Position numbers and translations under genes: made by a program
Notes under the pieces: model-generated
Told to the model about the DNA's origin: nothing
What the model saw: only the letters and a program-made list of their open reading frames with translations
Databases searched by the model: none
Shown here: positions 1 through 9,019 of the stretch, piece after piece
How positions within the stretch are numbered: position 1 is the stretch's first letter
Layout: the number at the start of each line of letters is the position of its first letter
Virus record (IMG/VR): IMGVR_UViG_3300020421_000086
Coordinates: 1-32,269 of that record
Source of the DNA: a virus
Length of the DNA: 32,269 bases
Strand: one strand, 5' to 3'

Positions 1-210
1 TCCGTAACCATTTACGTTACCATCAATATATGGTTCAAAGTAAGCAGTTGCTGTAGGAACGTCCCCTTCAGCTGGGTTGGTGTTACTTGTAAAGAGTTTC
101 AGTACAAGGTTTCTCGGTGAGTTATCTTCGAGATCCGCAACAAAATTATTTTGCGCTATCAGATATCTAAGTGACTCAATTTCACCAATATTAGGGACTA
201 GTAATGCCAT
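1..210 (-). CDS. Small virion structural protein, partial (3' end cut by window edge)
   Basis: Only the first 70 codons are inside the window. The reading frame is open from an ATG at 210-208 to the left edge and begins MALLVPNIGEIESLRYLI. I recognise this opening as typical of a small protein family in the structural cluster of marine T4-like cyanophages, which I know only as uncharacterised virion or tail-associated proteins. The start is well supported: a strong Shine-Dalgarno GAGGAG lies about 8 nt upstream (sense strand), and a T4-type late promoter is about 43 nt upstream. It is the last gene of the minus-strand series and has its own promoter, unlike the tightly coupled genes before it. 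The specific function is unknown. The gene and its start are well supported; the structural role rests on family memory and context. Confidence 0.75.
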   Translation of the reverse strand, partial: MALLVPNIGEIESLRYLIAQNNFVADLEDNSPRNLVLKLFTSNTNPAEGDVPTATAYFEPYIDGNVNGYG

Positions 211-252
211 CGATACAACTCCTCTGAGGGGTTAGACTTTAAGAACTATACT

Positions 253-260
253 TATTTATA
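253..260 (-). promoter_or_regulatory. T4-type late promoter (TATAAATA) for the left-edge gene
   Basis: On the minus strand the gap between the 224-aa gene and the left-edge gene reads CTATAAATAAG, an exact match to the T4 late promoter core TATAAATA. That core is recognised by the gp55-type late sigma factor together with the sliding clamp. It lies in one of the few non-coding gaps (211-265) and points toward the ATG at 210, leaving a leader of about 35-40 nt with a good ribosome binding site. No -35 element is expected for this promoter class. Confidence 0.75.
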
Positions 261-265
261 GTATT

Positions 266-940
266 CTACAATTTTAATTTTAGAGAGATTAATAACCTTC
301 TAATATTAGTCACGCTTACCACGTTAAAGTTTAGGATGTCTCCTGCAACAATTGTGGTATCCCAGTTATTTAGTACATCATCAAAGTATTTATTTGTTGA
401 TTGCAACTGAACCCTTTGATTTTGAGTGATACTAGTGAAAGTTGGGAAATTTTGGAAAGTAGTTTTTGATATGTCGAAAACAATATCTCCAGTTTGATCA
501 CACAATACTCGTACATTTTCAATCTTTCCACTTACATCTATAGTTACTCTACCCTTATCTCCAGCGATCATTGGAGTACTTCCACTATCGATAACATAAT
601 TTACAGTTCGGGTAAGATCCGCAGCAGCGGCCAAAGCGATCATGAAAACATTATCAGTACCAGTAGGTGCAGTTGTAAATACAATCTTATCTCCAGAAAT
701 ATTATAATCCGTTGCTGGATTTAAAAGTAAATTATTCTTGGATACAATCAATTGTTGATTGTTATTTGGACTGTATGCAACACCTTGATCAGTCAATGAG
801 AATGTTTTACCAATCCCATTCATTCCCGTAATAGTATCCAGTACGATATTACCGTATTGAATAGATTTTGAAGGAATTTCATAATCAACACCAACGTTAT
901 AATCGCCAGGTTGATTTAAGGTAACTAGATAATCTGCCAT
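266..940 (-). CDS. Fibre-head-like virion structural protein (224 aa)
   Basis: Residues about 45-105 carry a beta-rich module with the pattern N/V-x-[IV]-N-x-[VL]-x2-x-P-x2-[DF]-Y followed by G-x-x-I-x-F-x3-P. Related forms occur twice in the 3428-aa protein of this window. Residues about 115-224 resemble a domain that often ends marine phage tail proteins: an early G-D-K-G turn, a D-x-[TS]-G-x-I-x-[FV]-D-I strand, W-x-T-x-I-x-A-G-D then I-L-x-F-x-V, and a final L-x-L-K-L. I infer a compact beta-sandwich fibre tip or decoration protein. No enzymatic motif is seen. The ATG overlaps the stop of the preceding gene as TAATG, indicating translational coupling, and an AGG lies upstream. A receptor-binding role is possible but unproven. 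Confidence 0.75.
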   Translation of the reverse strand: MADYLVTLNQPGDYNVGVDYEIPSKSIQYGNIVLDTITGMNGIGKTFSLTDQGVAYSPNNNQQLIVSKNNLLLNPATDYNISGDKIVFTTAPTGTDNVFMIALAAAADLTRTVNYVIDSGSTPMIAGDKGRVTIDVSGKIENVRVLCDQTGDIVFDISKTTFQNFPTFTSITQNQRVQLQSTNKYFDDVLNNWDTTIVAGDILNFNVVSVTNIRRLLISLKLKL

Positions 941-1272
941 TATGAAACGCCTGGTATAACTAAAACATTTCCCTGTATGGGTCTTGTTTTATATGAATTG
1001 GGTGAAGTCAAAACGAGATCATATACATATCTTCCACCTTCTATTGAAGTAGTAATCGTGCTAGCAAGAGCAACCTTCACTTGTCCGTTAATCCTGTCAG
1101 GGAATGTAACAACAAATGCATTGGATTTTGTAGCGTCAGGGTGTTTCTTTATCTTAGACTCGGCAGTATAACCAGTCAAATTTAAAGAAGTGTTATTATT
1201 ATTTTTTATAGTAAAAGTTGCTTCAAAATCTACGCCCTGATCAAGAACTAGGTTGACATTTCTTGCCGTCAT
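940..1272 (-). CDS. Small beta-sandwich-like structural protein (110 aa)
   Basis: The protein opens MTARNVNLVLDQGVDFEATF, then has an LTGYTAESKIKK stretch and ends in G-x-V-x-V-I-P-G-V-S. This matches a short all-beta family common in tail and baseplate clusters of marine phages. The D-x-G-x-D-F-x3-F and LTGY elements also recall the N-terminal domains of some phage baseplate upper proteins; that comparison is from memory. It has no signal peptide, membrane segment or cysteine. The next gene (224 aa) begins inside its stop codon (TAATG), so the two are probably made together, perhaps as an attachment piece plus tip. The start has no recognisable Shine-Dalgarno sequence; a late-promoter-like CATAAATA lies about 20 nt upstream. 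Function is inferred only. Confidence 0.7.
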   Translation of the reverse strand: MTARNVNLVLDQGVDFEATFTIKNNNNTSLNLTGYTAESKIKKHPDATKSNAFVVTFPDRINGQVKVALASTITTSIEGGRYVYDLVLTSPNSYKTRPIQGNVLVIPGVS

Positions 1273-1292
1273 AGTAATAGGAAGATTTTAGT

Positions 1293-1300
1293 TATTTATG
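1293..1300 (-). promoter_or_regulatory. Possible late promoter (CATAAATA) before the 110-aa gene
   Basis: The minus-strand sequence CATAAATA differs from the T4 late core TATAAATA at the first base only. It overlaps the stop codon of the 68-aa gene, in the 23-nt gap before the ATG at 1272. Position and orientation suit a late promoter for the 110-aa and 224-aa pair. With one mismatch in AT-rich DNA, chance is possible. Confidence 0.4.
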
Positions 1301-1502
1301 ACAATTTACTCAAAACTACGTTCAACATGGACTTAATCTCACTCATTTCATCTTTTAATTTATCAAGTTCCTGTTTTTCTGTTAGTTTTTGATTTTTCAT
1401 TTTTATGTAATTATCATATTCACTATCTGAGCAATTAATTATTGCACCAGAATTAGCATCTCTATAAAGCGAAGAACTATCTTGAACTTTTATTTTGTCC
1501 AT
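1296..1502 (-). CDS. Small coiled-coil virion protein (68 aa)
   Basis: Residues 1-35 carry a conserved-looking head (IKVQDSSSLYRDANSGAIIN, then a short D-S-E-Y-D-N-Y-I-K-M-K stretch). Residues about 36-67 form a charged, leucine-spaced heptad pattern (KLTEKQELDKLKDEMSEIKS), a clear coiled coil. The S-x-L-Y-R-D-x3-G-A-I-I-N head recurs in small proteins of marine T4-like phages, next to the DUF4815-type giant. The ATG overlaps the stop of that giant gene by one base (TAATG), with no separate Shine-Dalgarno, so translation is probably coupled. A trimeric or dimeric adaptor for the giant protein is a reasonable guess. The exact role is unknown. Confidence 0.75.
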   Translation of the reverse strand: MDKIKVQDSSSLYRDANSGAIINCSDSEYDNYIKMKNQKLTEKQELDKLKDEMSEIKSMLNVVLSKLS

Positions 1503-4500
1503 TAGATAGAAGCAATCGCTCTCAAGTCACGAAGTTTAGGAACAAACGCATAGTTAGTTCCACTCATAATGATTTTAATTTGGAATCCATTAAACTGTGG
1601 AAGATTTCCAGCACTAAACTTGTACTCTTTGTAATCGTTCTCAGTTCCAGAAGCAAGAATTCTTCTATCTGGTTTTCCATTATTCTTAGCCTTATTGATA
1701 ACAAGACCATTAGAATCTAGGTTATCGAAGCCTGGGAATAGTTCAAATAATTGGTACTGTGGTGGAGCATCAACTCTGAATATCCTATACAGAACTCTTA
1801 TATCATTGGTAGAATGTCTGTATGCGTCAAACATAACTGTCAATCCATCAGCAGCCTTTTCAAGATTAACAACCTTAGAAAGATAAACTGCGGCACTTGG
1901 ATCACCATCAAGAGAATTGACTCTCAAATCACTTGCATAATCAGTTACCTTAGAGTTAATCCTATCCATTGTAGTAATGATATTAACTCTATCTAAGTCA
2001 ATCATTGGACTGACTTTGGGATCCTGAGTATCCATAAAGAACTGCATAGTGAATGATTTCCTGCCAGGGAAGTCAGCCAACTTATTCAATTCATTAATCT
2101 TAGAACCAATTATCCTTGGAGAACTCATGGTATTATTACTATTAAGAGATATTGGTTCATATCCCTGATCAACATAAGCATCTAAAGATCCATCTGGACT
2201 ATTACCACTAAATGTTCTTATCTTAGTTTCAATTGTTGTTCCTTCTGGTTGTAAGGTTCCAATATTAGGTCTAATAATATTGAATGGAATATTCTGTGTT
2301 GCTTGTGGTCCAAATGGAACACCGACCATTACATATTGTTGATCATAACTACCACCAGATTTAGTTTCTCTCCAGAACAATTCAGGGAATCCACTAGAAT
2401 TTCCAGTTGCTCTATCTATTCCACGACTTGATATTCCAACTTTAACCCAATAATGATCAACATCAATTGGATATGTTGCAAGATCAGTGTCAGAGAACTT
2501 GTGACTTGTATTAATCCTTCTTAGAGAAACACCATTCAACTCATACTTAAAGATCTTATCATTGATATTATAATCACCAGCTTTGGTGGTATCATAGGAT
2601 CTTGATATACCAGTTATAGTTCCTTGAGATGTATTAACACCAGTGTATTGAATGACTTCGTTACCAATATGAGCATAGCCTGGGTTAGAACTATCAACTA
2701 CTAAGTTTTCAAAGGAAGTAAAGATACCAACAGCAGAAACCTTAATATCAGAAGTACTTGAAGAATCAAAAGAAGCAGTTACTTTTTCTGGTTTAACATC
2801 AGGTTCTACTCCAAAGAGTTCAACTTGATCTTGAGGAGAGTACATACCATGATTGGAATGTCTAACTCTGAAATGCAATCCGTCAGTAACAGTGTTTAGA
2901 TACTTGATAGCACCACCATTAACTACGGTTGTACCACCAGAACCAACATAGACAATTGCAGAAGAAGCATCGATCTTAGGAAGACCTTGTATTCTGTCAA
3001 GTAAGATTGTATTAAATGCACTAATAACACCAACATTATTTGGTATTGTTAATCTTAAACCTTTACCAAAGTTATCAGTCTTACTAGTATCAACAGTTAG
3101 TACATCACCAGCGGAATATCCAGTACCACCAATAGATACTGTTGCAGCAACACCAATTCTATTATTAACGTGGAGTTTTATTTCAGCACCAGAACCACTA
3201 CCTGTTTGTGAAATTAGAGGAACGTTGTTATAAACAATAGAGGAATTGGTAAATCCAGTTCCAACATTGGTCAAAGTTAAAGCACTTCCAATTCCAATTG
3301 CACCAAGAACCTTATTTAAATTTGCACTAAAGTTTGGATTGTTTTGTTGGTAAATTGTTGTACCTTCAGAAAGTCCTGTAATCTGAGCAGAAGTTAAACT
3401 ATTAGCCAATCCAACAACCTTGTTATGCTCAAGCATATCAATTGGATTTAAAGCAAGTGAAACAATTTGTCTGTTTCCAATTTCCAAATCTGGGTTGTAG
3501 AAATTAACTCTACCAGTTTCATTTGTAAAGTTTGCTCTGTATAGATTAAACTTAAGGTCTTCCAACTGACTTGGATCCCATGTTGCACCGTTCTGTGACT
3601 TAAACAATGAACCAAGTAAAGGCTGAGATGAAACAATTATCTTCTCAGAGTCGGCAGCATTAATTGTAGTAATGTCTTCTTCACCCATTCTAGAGATAAA
3701 GACATAGTATTCATTAGATGCAGATAGAAGAACTAAACAATATTCTCCACCACCCTCAAGAAATACTGGGGATGGGAATGTAAATGTTGTTGCCTTGGAA
3801 CCATCTTCAGACAATACAACCTCTGATGGATCAAGAACCACTTCACCAAATGGCAGAATATCTTGAGTAGGCAAACCAGTTTGTAATGTCCTTACTTGAA
3901 GTGTTACTGGAAGAGCATTTGTATCTTTCGCTCTAAAGTAAATATCACATTTTGTTAGATAAACACCATTAATATCTGGTACTTCAAAAGATTGTGCAAG
4001 AGGGTCGACCCATCTTGTCTGACTTGTTGACCTGTTATTGAAACTGGTATCAACAACAAGTCTGCTGTCAGTATCAGTTAAAGATCTATCTTGTGACTGA
4101 GGTATGCGTTGAACATCAGCATTTCTCATTCTCAAGGTACTTGCTTCAATATTCTGAAGGGTTCCAGAAGAAGTGAAGTTAGTTTCAGCAGAACTATCTG
4201 TGAATCCAGAGATTGTGGAGTTAGCAGCACTACTTGTTAATGTGAATGTCTTAGTACCAGTGTTGAATGATGGTGCAGAAGGAACAGTAGGATCAGGTAA
4301 ATATAATGATCCAATTAGAGATCCTGCTCTATCAGTAACTAATCTAATGTCTTTAACGGTTGCAATTGCACCACTAGACTGTCCTATTAGTTTCATACCA
4401 GTGGTAATATAACCATAGAAACCAGATGCAGCCTGCAATTCCAATGCTGCAGTATCTACGTTAAGTAGTGTAGCAGTAGATGAATATGCAGAAGATATAT

Positions 4501-7500
4501 TTGAAGCAGGAGAATATGGATTCTCTTTGTATGTTTGTGTTGGAGAATTATAAGGTCCGTACTTATGATTCTGATTTGCTAACCTGAATCTAATTGCATC
4601 ATTGTTAGTATTTGGACGACTTCCTTCAACAACTTCGCCAGGTCCAAATGTACCACTAACCATCTCAATTTCAATGAGTTTTGGTACGACATACTTTTGC
4701 ATGTCGATGTTATCAAAGAATGGATAGAGTCTTGTATTAGGCTTAAGTCTCCTACAAACAAACTCAATATTCCTTGATCTCATTGTAGCAACAACTTCAG
4801 TTGAAACTACCTTATCTCCAAGACTTGTAGTATCAAATCTTTCACCAACCCTAAACTGAATACCTTCTCTAGTTTGATTGGTAGTTGTAGTTGTAGTTTG
4901 CTCTCTGAAGTTCCAAGTATCATCCCTAAAGTTAGTAGTTGTGGTAATTGGAACACCATGGCGACCACCTTGACCATATTCACCTCTGGTCTCTGTTGTA
5001 CCAGTCATGGTTGTTCTGGTATCACTAAACACAGAAGGTCCAGTAGATGTACTAGATCCTGTCCATGTTGTCTCCCATGAACCCCAGTCAATTGGAGATA
5101 GACCAGTATTACTATCTGCACCAGTCTGACCCATAAATCCATTGTAGGATCCTTCTATGTCATAGGTAGCAGAGCTCCTTCTTGTCTCAATCCAAGTATC
5201 AGTAGATGGATTAAGTTCAATTTGACCAATCCAATTAACAACAGCAAATGGATTTACATTCTCAATTCTTGTTGCAAACTTGTTCTCAAGATAAACAGTA
5301 TCACTATAATCTAGACATACAACGTCACCAATTCTCTTGACATTTGCATCTCCAAGATCTGTTACGAATCTATAGTCAGCAGCAGGACTTGCGGAAGTCG
5401 CAGCACCAACAATAGCTTCAGAACCCAACAACATATCAATAGATGTTGTATAGTGTTGTGGTCTCAATCTACCAGAAACCGCATCAATACTTGCTTTATA
5501 CTGGGTGTTAGTTACATCACCAGCAACAGATGATTTGAAATTATCAACAAAGAATCCAGCCTTAAATCTGTCAAGATTAGTTTGTGGATCACGCAAAGAC
5601 ATATTTGCAGTATCACTTTCAAGAAGTGACAATGCCGTATAATATTCAACGTTCTTAAGTCTATCTTCAATAACACCGATATCCTTCATTCGATATCTCT
5701 TATATCTTGCAAGACGCAATCTTGCTTGAGATGAATCGTAAAGATATGGTGGTAAAGATATTGTTGCAACTTCTAATGCATTATCAATGGCATTAGGTAT
5801 CTTAGGTTCAATAGCTGGAATACCTTTAGCAAGAGTAAATATTCCTTCTTTAGTCAAATAAAGTTTATCAATTCTACCAAGATAATAATCATAAGAAACA
5901 TTCATAGACTTATCTTTGGCAACAACATGTGTTGAAGATGAAGTGAATGGATCAAACAATCTTGCATTAAATTCAAAAGGAGAACGACCAGCAGCTGCAG
6001 AAGTTGCTCTTGGTCTCAAGTCAATAATATCAGCGCCAGGTCTTCCTCCTACAAATGGTATTCCAAAAGAATACAAGTCATCATCATAGGAATTAACAGT
6101 TACAAAGTCGCCTGGGTCAGAGTTCTCAATAACAAAATTATTGTAAATGATCTTTAATTTCTTTACAGGAGCCTCAGATCCAGGCTTCCTTACAATAGCA
6201 GAAAAATCAACATAATCCATCCTCTGGCCTGGATCAAACTCAAAGTTATTTCTAATATCTCTATCGCCAGGAACAAATGATAATATATCTGCAACTACAT
6301 TTGATTCTTCAAATACAATTTCTTCACCAACTTGGAATGAATTCTCATTTTGATGTACAAATTTAACTTCATTTGATCCATTATTTTCAACTAAAACAGC
6401 AGAAGCACCAGAACTCTTACCAATGATAGTTTCACCTTCTAGAGTATTGAGAATATTAGCATTTAAATTCGTCAATACCAATGCAGGTAATTGTGGTTCA
6501 GAAGTTGAAGAAGATTCAATAATAGCTAAAACATATGCAACATCTGGTACAGTAAGAGATATTCTCTTATCTTCTACCCTTGTACCATAAATTGTAGAAT
6601 AACTAAGTCCATTATTATTAGTTGTTGCACCAACTCCAGCCATACTAGACTTGGACTTGTCAATAGTAATTTGAGTTGCTCTCTTAAATATCTTATTCTT
6701 TGGTTTTACATTAACTTTCTTCCAAGTAACTGTCAATACAGCAGTTCCAGAGGCAGTAGCCAAATTACTTAATGTAGCCGTTCTTCCACTTACAGTAAGT
6801 TTCTGATTGTCAAGACTTTCAACAACTCCAGTGCCAGGGAAAGCAAGGTTGTAATCTTCTTCATCATATGGTTCTAAAGAGAGATTGGAATCAGCTTCTA
6901 AAGTTCCACTATATGCATTATTTGTAATGGATATAGTATATGATTTTCTAAAAGTAATATTCGCATTATTAAGTCCTACAGAAGCAATATTAGTCTTAGA
7001 TAATTGAGCAAATAAGAATGCTTTAGAGTTGTTCTGAACTTCTAATGTAGTTTTGAACAAATCACTTGTAGTTGTAGTAGCACTAGGTAATGATCCAGTA
7101 CAAACTCCAGCAACTGTTGTCAATTGTCCTACAACAATTTCTCCACTAGTAATCTGTTTAATATCAGCATAAGAAGGAGTTGTATTTCCAGGCACACTGT
7201 AACTAATAACATCTCCAGTCTTAATTCCCACATTAAGGAAACTAGCATTAGGAGAAGTTACAGTTGATACACCACCACTACCACCTGTAATGGTGAATTG
7301 AGTAGCAGATGGTCCGATAAGACTACCAATAGTTAAACGTGGGTCTGCGGTAAATGTAGATCCCGTTCCAACGAACTGGAATACATCTTGCATACCATAA
7401 TCATCAACCCTAGTAATAGATCTGGAAATAGCATTTCCATTAGCATAAATCTCTTCACCCTCTTGGAATTCACCAACAACTTGATAAAGAACTAATTGAT

Positions 7501-9013
7501 TTCTACCACTAACAGACTCATACAAATATCCAGCAGCATTACTACTTCTACCCTCAATGTATTGAGGAACTTGTAAAGAAGTAACTGCTGTATTAAGGTT
7601 CAAATATGTGAATGTATTAACATCATAAAGTGAAGATTCAAATGTTGTATCTGCGCCAGAATATGCAACATTCTTTAACTTCATATCATACAGTCTTGCA
7701 ACCCCAATATGCAATCCACTTGCGGTGCCTGGAGTAGCAGTTCTCTTATTGTATAAGTGAATATATGAAGTAGTTGAAATACCAACGTCTGGTGACCCAA
7801 AAACGTTATCAAGTTCAACCTGCCTACCTACACTGAACGGAATAGATTCATTATTAATTGTCTCTGTAGTCCTTGGTTTAGGTACATCAACAGTGGTTGT
7901 ATTTAAAGTTTCTACTTCATAACCACGAACATATGCCTTACCAGGCCCAATGGATAGACACATTAAGTCATCCGTTGGTTTGTTACCCTGTTGTGTTAAT
8001 TGTGTTGCATAATAAGAACCATTATTACCAGTCCTATCATTTAAACATTCCTTAGCAATAACTGGGAATGGTTTGATGTAATAGTTACCAGACTCATCAT
8101 AAGTCCTTCTAGCTAATTCATCACGAATTAAATTATAATTTGTTTCTTTAACAAACTTGGATATTAAACCATTCTCAATCCTCATTAACTCAATGAAGTT
8201 CTCATCATTGAAGTCAGTAAGAGGTTTCTTAACTAATGTAGTTGAAATCTTAAATCTATCTGCGCCAGGTGCAGCATAGTTGGAGAATCCTCTTGCATTA
8301 TCATACAAATCATTGTCTGTATTTGATGCAGTTACAAGTTCCTCTTTGATTAATAGTCCAATCCTATAAGAAGGTTTATTTGTATATTGATCAAGAATAA
8401 CTGTTGCATTACCAACAGTTACAAAGAATCCTCTGATAAAATATACACCCTCTGCAATTTTAGCAGCAGATCCTGTTGCAGTTGCATTAGATATTAAAGT
8501 TGTAGCAAAACTAGAACCAGATCTAATACTAGCAAGAGAATAAGTAACGTCTTCCTGTACTATTAAATTCTCACCATCGGAGAACCTGTTTCTAGAGAAA
8601 TCAGTGTCACTAGAACTTTGATACTTAATATAAAGAGTATAGTTCCCTTTAGTTGATGTTCTATTATCAATATAACCTTCTACCTTTGCAGATACACCAC
8701 TTGTTTCGCCTTTAATCTTTTTACCAACTAAATTAGCAACATACAGTGAAACTGGAATACCTAAATGTGTATCATCAACCTGAACACAAGTATAATCTGA
8801 TTCATATGCCAACTGGCCAGGAACCACTACAGCACCTTCTTTAAAGAAATGCTTACCAAACTTTTCAACCTGATTCTGAAGAATAGATTGAAGAGTCGTT
8901 AATTCCCTAGACTGGATAGGTAATCCAGGCTTAAATAGCACCCTCTGATAATTCTTACTCTCATTAAAATCATCAAAGTATGGAGATGAATTGAGATTAG
9001 TATTTTGTGGCAT
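1502..9013 (-). CDS. Giant DUF4815-type baseplate/tail structural protein (2503 aa)
   Basis: The N-terminus (YFDDFNESKNYQRVLFKPG, then QSRELTTLQSILQNQVEKFG and an F-F-K-E-G-A-V-V-V-P-G turn) is the hallmark of the DUF4815 domain found in structural proteins of marine and T4-like phages. Later landmarks are: a Ser/Thr/Gly-rich linker at about residues 1310-1390; the MRSRNIEF...LKPNTRLYPFFD block at about 1405-1430; a DPLAQSFEVPDINGVYLTKC beta-sandwich domain at about 1665-1840, perhaps carbohydrate-binding-like; a G-N-E-V-I-Q-Y-T-G module at about 2100-2150; and a C-terminal beta-rich domain after residue 2330 ending LRDLRAIASI. There is no signal peptide or membrane segment. It follows gp8 by 6 nt, with GGAG inside the end of gp8, so it occupies the gp9/gp10 region of the T4 order. 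It is probably a baseplate-attached fibre or wedge-periphery protein. Equivalence to gp10 is not shown. Confidence 0.85.
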   Translation of the reverse strand: MPQNTNLNSSPYFDDFNESKNYQRVLFKPGLPIQSRELTTLQSILQNQVEKFGKHFFKEGAVVVPGQLAYESDYTCVQVDDTHLGIPVSLYVANLVGKKIKGETSGVSAKVEGYIDNRTSTKGNYTLYIKYQSSSDTDFSRNRFSDGENLIVQEDVTYSLASIRSGSSFATTLISNATATGSAAKIAEGVYFIRGFFVTVGNATVILDQYTNKPSYRIGLLIKEELVTASNTDNDLYDNARGFSNYAAPGADRFKISTTLVKKPLTDFNDENFIELMRIENGLISKFVKETNYNLIRDELARRTYDESGNYYIKPFPVIAKECLNDRTGNNGSYYATQLTQQGNKPTDDLMCLSIGPGKAYVRGYEVETLNTTTVDVPKPRTTETINNESIPFSVGRQVELDNVFGSPDVGISTTSYIHLYNKRTATPGTASGLHIGVARLYDMKLKNVAYSGADTTFESSLYDVNTFTYLNLNTAVTSLQVPQYIEGRSSNAAGYLYESVSGRNQLVLYQVVGEFQEGEEIYANGNAISRSITRVDDYGMQDVFQFVGTGSTFTADPRLTIGSLIGPSATQFTITGGSGGVSTVTSPNASFLNVGIKTGDVISYSVPGNTTPSYADIKQITSGEIVVGQLTTVAGVCTGSLPSATTTTSDLFKTTLEVQNNSKAFLFAQLSKTNIASVGLNNANITFRKSYTISITNNAYSGTLEADSNLSLEPYDEEDYNLAFPGTGVVESLDNQKLTVSGRTATLSNLATASGTAVLTVTWKKVNVKPKNKIFKRATQITIDKSKSSMAGVGATTNNNGLSYSTIYGTRVEDKRISLTVPDVAYVLAIIESSSTSEPQLPALVLTNLNANILNTLEGETIIGKSSGASAVLVENNGSNEVKFVHQNENSFQVGEEIVFEESNVVADILSFVPGDRDIRNNFEFDPGQRMDYVDFSAIVRKPGSEAPVKKLKIIYNNFVIENSDPGDFVTVNSYDDDLYSFGIPFVGGRPGADIIDLRPRATSAAAGRSPFEFNARLFDPFTSSSTHVVAKDKSMNVSYDYYLGRIDKLYLTKEGIFTLAKGIPAIEPKIPNAIDNALEVATISLPPYLYDSSQARLRLARYKRYRMKDIGVIEDRLKNVEYYTALSLLESDTANMSLRDPQTNLDRFKAGFFVDNFKSSVAGDVTNTQYKASIDAVSGRLRPQHYTTSIDMLLGSEAIVGAATSASPAADYRFVTDLGDANVKRIGDVVCLDYSDTVYLENKFATRIENVNPFAVVNWIGQIELNPSTDTWIETRRSSATYDIEGSYNGFMGQTGADSNTGLSPIDWGSWETTWTGSSTSTGPSVFSDTRTTMTGTTETRGEYGQGGRHGVPITTTTNFRDDTWNFREQTTTTTTNQTREGIQFRVGERFDTTSLGDKVVSTEVVATMRSRNIEFVCRRLKPNTRLYPFFDNIDMQKYVVPKLIEIEMVSGTFGPGEVVEGSRPNTNNDAIRFRLANQNHKYGPYNSPTQTYKENPYSPASNISSAYSSTATLLNVDTAALELQAASGFYGYITTGMKLIGQSSGAIATVKDIRLVTDRAGSLIGSLYLPDPTVPSAPSFNTGTKTFTLTSSAANSTISGFTDSSAETNFTSSGTLQNIEASTLRMRNADVQRIPQSQDRSLTDTDSRLVVDTSFNNRSTSQTRWVDPLAQSFEVPDINGVYLTKCDIYFRAKDTNALPVTLQVRTLQTGLPTQDILPFGEVVLDPSEVVLSEDGSKATTFTFPSPVFLEGGGEYCLVLLSASNEYYVFISRMGEEDITTINAADSEKIIVSSQPLLGSLFKSQNGATWDPSQLEDLKFNLYRANFTNETGRVNFYNPDLEIGNRQIVSLALNPIDMLEHNKVVGLANSLTSAQITGLSEGTTIYQQNNPNFSANLNKVLGAIGIGSALTLTNVGTGFTNSSIVYNNVPLISQTGSGSGAEIKLHVNNRIGVAATVSIGGTGYSAGDVLTVDTSKTDNFGKGLRLTIPNNVGVISAFNTILLDRIQGLPKIDASSAIVYVGSGGTTVVNGGAIKYLNTVTDGLHFRVRHSNHGMYSPQDQVELFGVEPDVKPEKVTASFDSSSTSDIKVSAVGIFTSFENLVVDSSNPGYAHIGNEVIQYTGVNTSQGTITGISRSYDTTKAGDYNINDKIFKYELNGVSLRRINTSHKFSDTDLATYPIDVDHYWVKVGISSRGIDRATGNSSGFPELFWRETKSGGSYDQQYVMVGVPFGPQATQNIPFNIIRPNIGTLQPEGTTIETKIRTFSGNSPDGSLDAYVDQGYEPISLNSNNTMSSPRIIGSKINELNKLADFPGRKSFTMQFFMDTQDPKVSPMIDLDRVNIITTMDRINSKVTDYASDLRVNSLDGDPSAAVYLSKVVNLEKAADGLTVMFDAYRHSTNDIRVLYRIFRVDAPPQYQLFELFPGFDNLDSNGLVINKAKNNGKPDRRILASGTENDYKEYKFSAGNLPQFNGFQIKIIMSGTNYAFVPKLRDLRAIASI
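4880..5085 (-). repeat. Ser/Thr/Gly-rich low-complexity linker in the DUF4815-type protein
   Basis: About 70 codons of the 2503-aa protein encode runs of Thr, Ser and Gly, including a run of six Thr. The stretch lies between the N-terminal half and the conserved MRSR/LKPNTRLYPFFD block, and looks like a flexible or glycan-like spacer between two folded halves. Confidence 0.6.
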
Positions 9014-9019
9014 TTTCTT

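Noticed and set aside
211-240. CCTC-A-GAGG near-palindrome before the left-edge gene as a terminator
   Set aside because: The loop would be a single base and there is no T-run; the GAGG is better explained as part of the Shine-Dalgarno.
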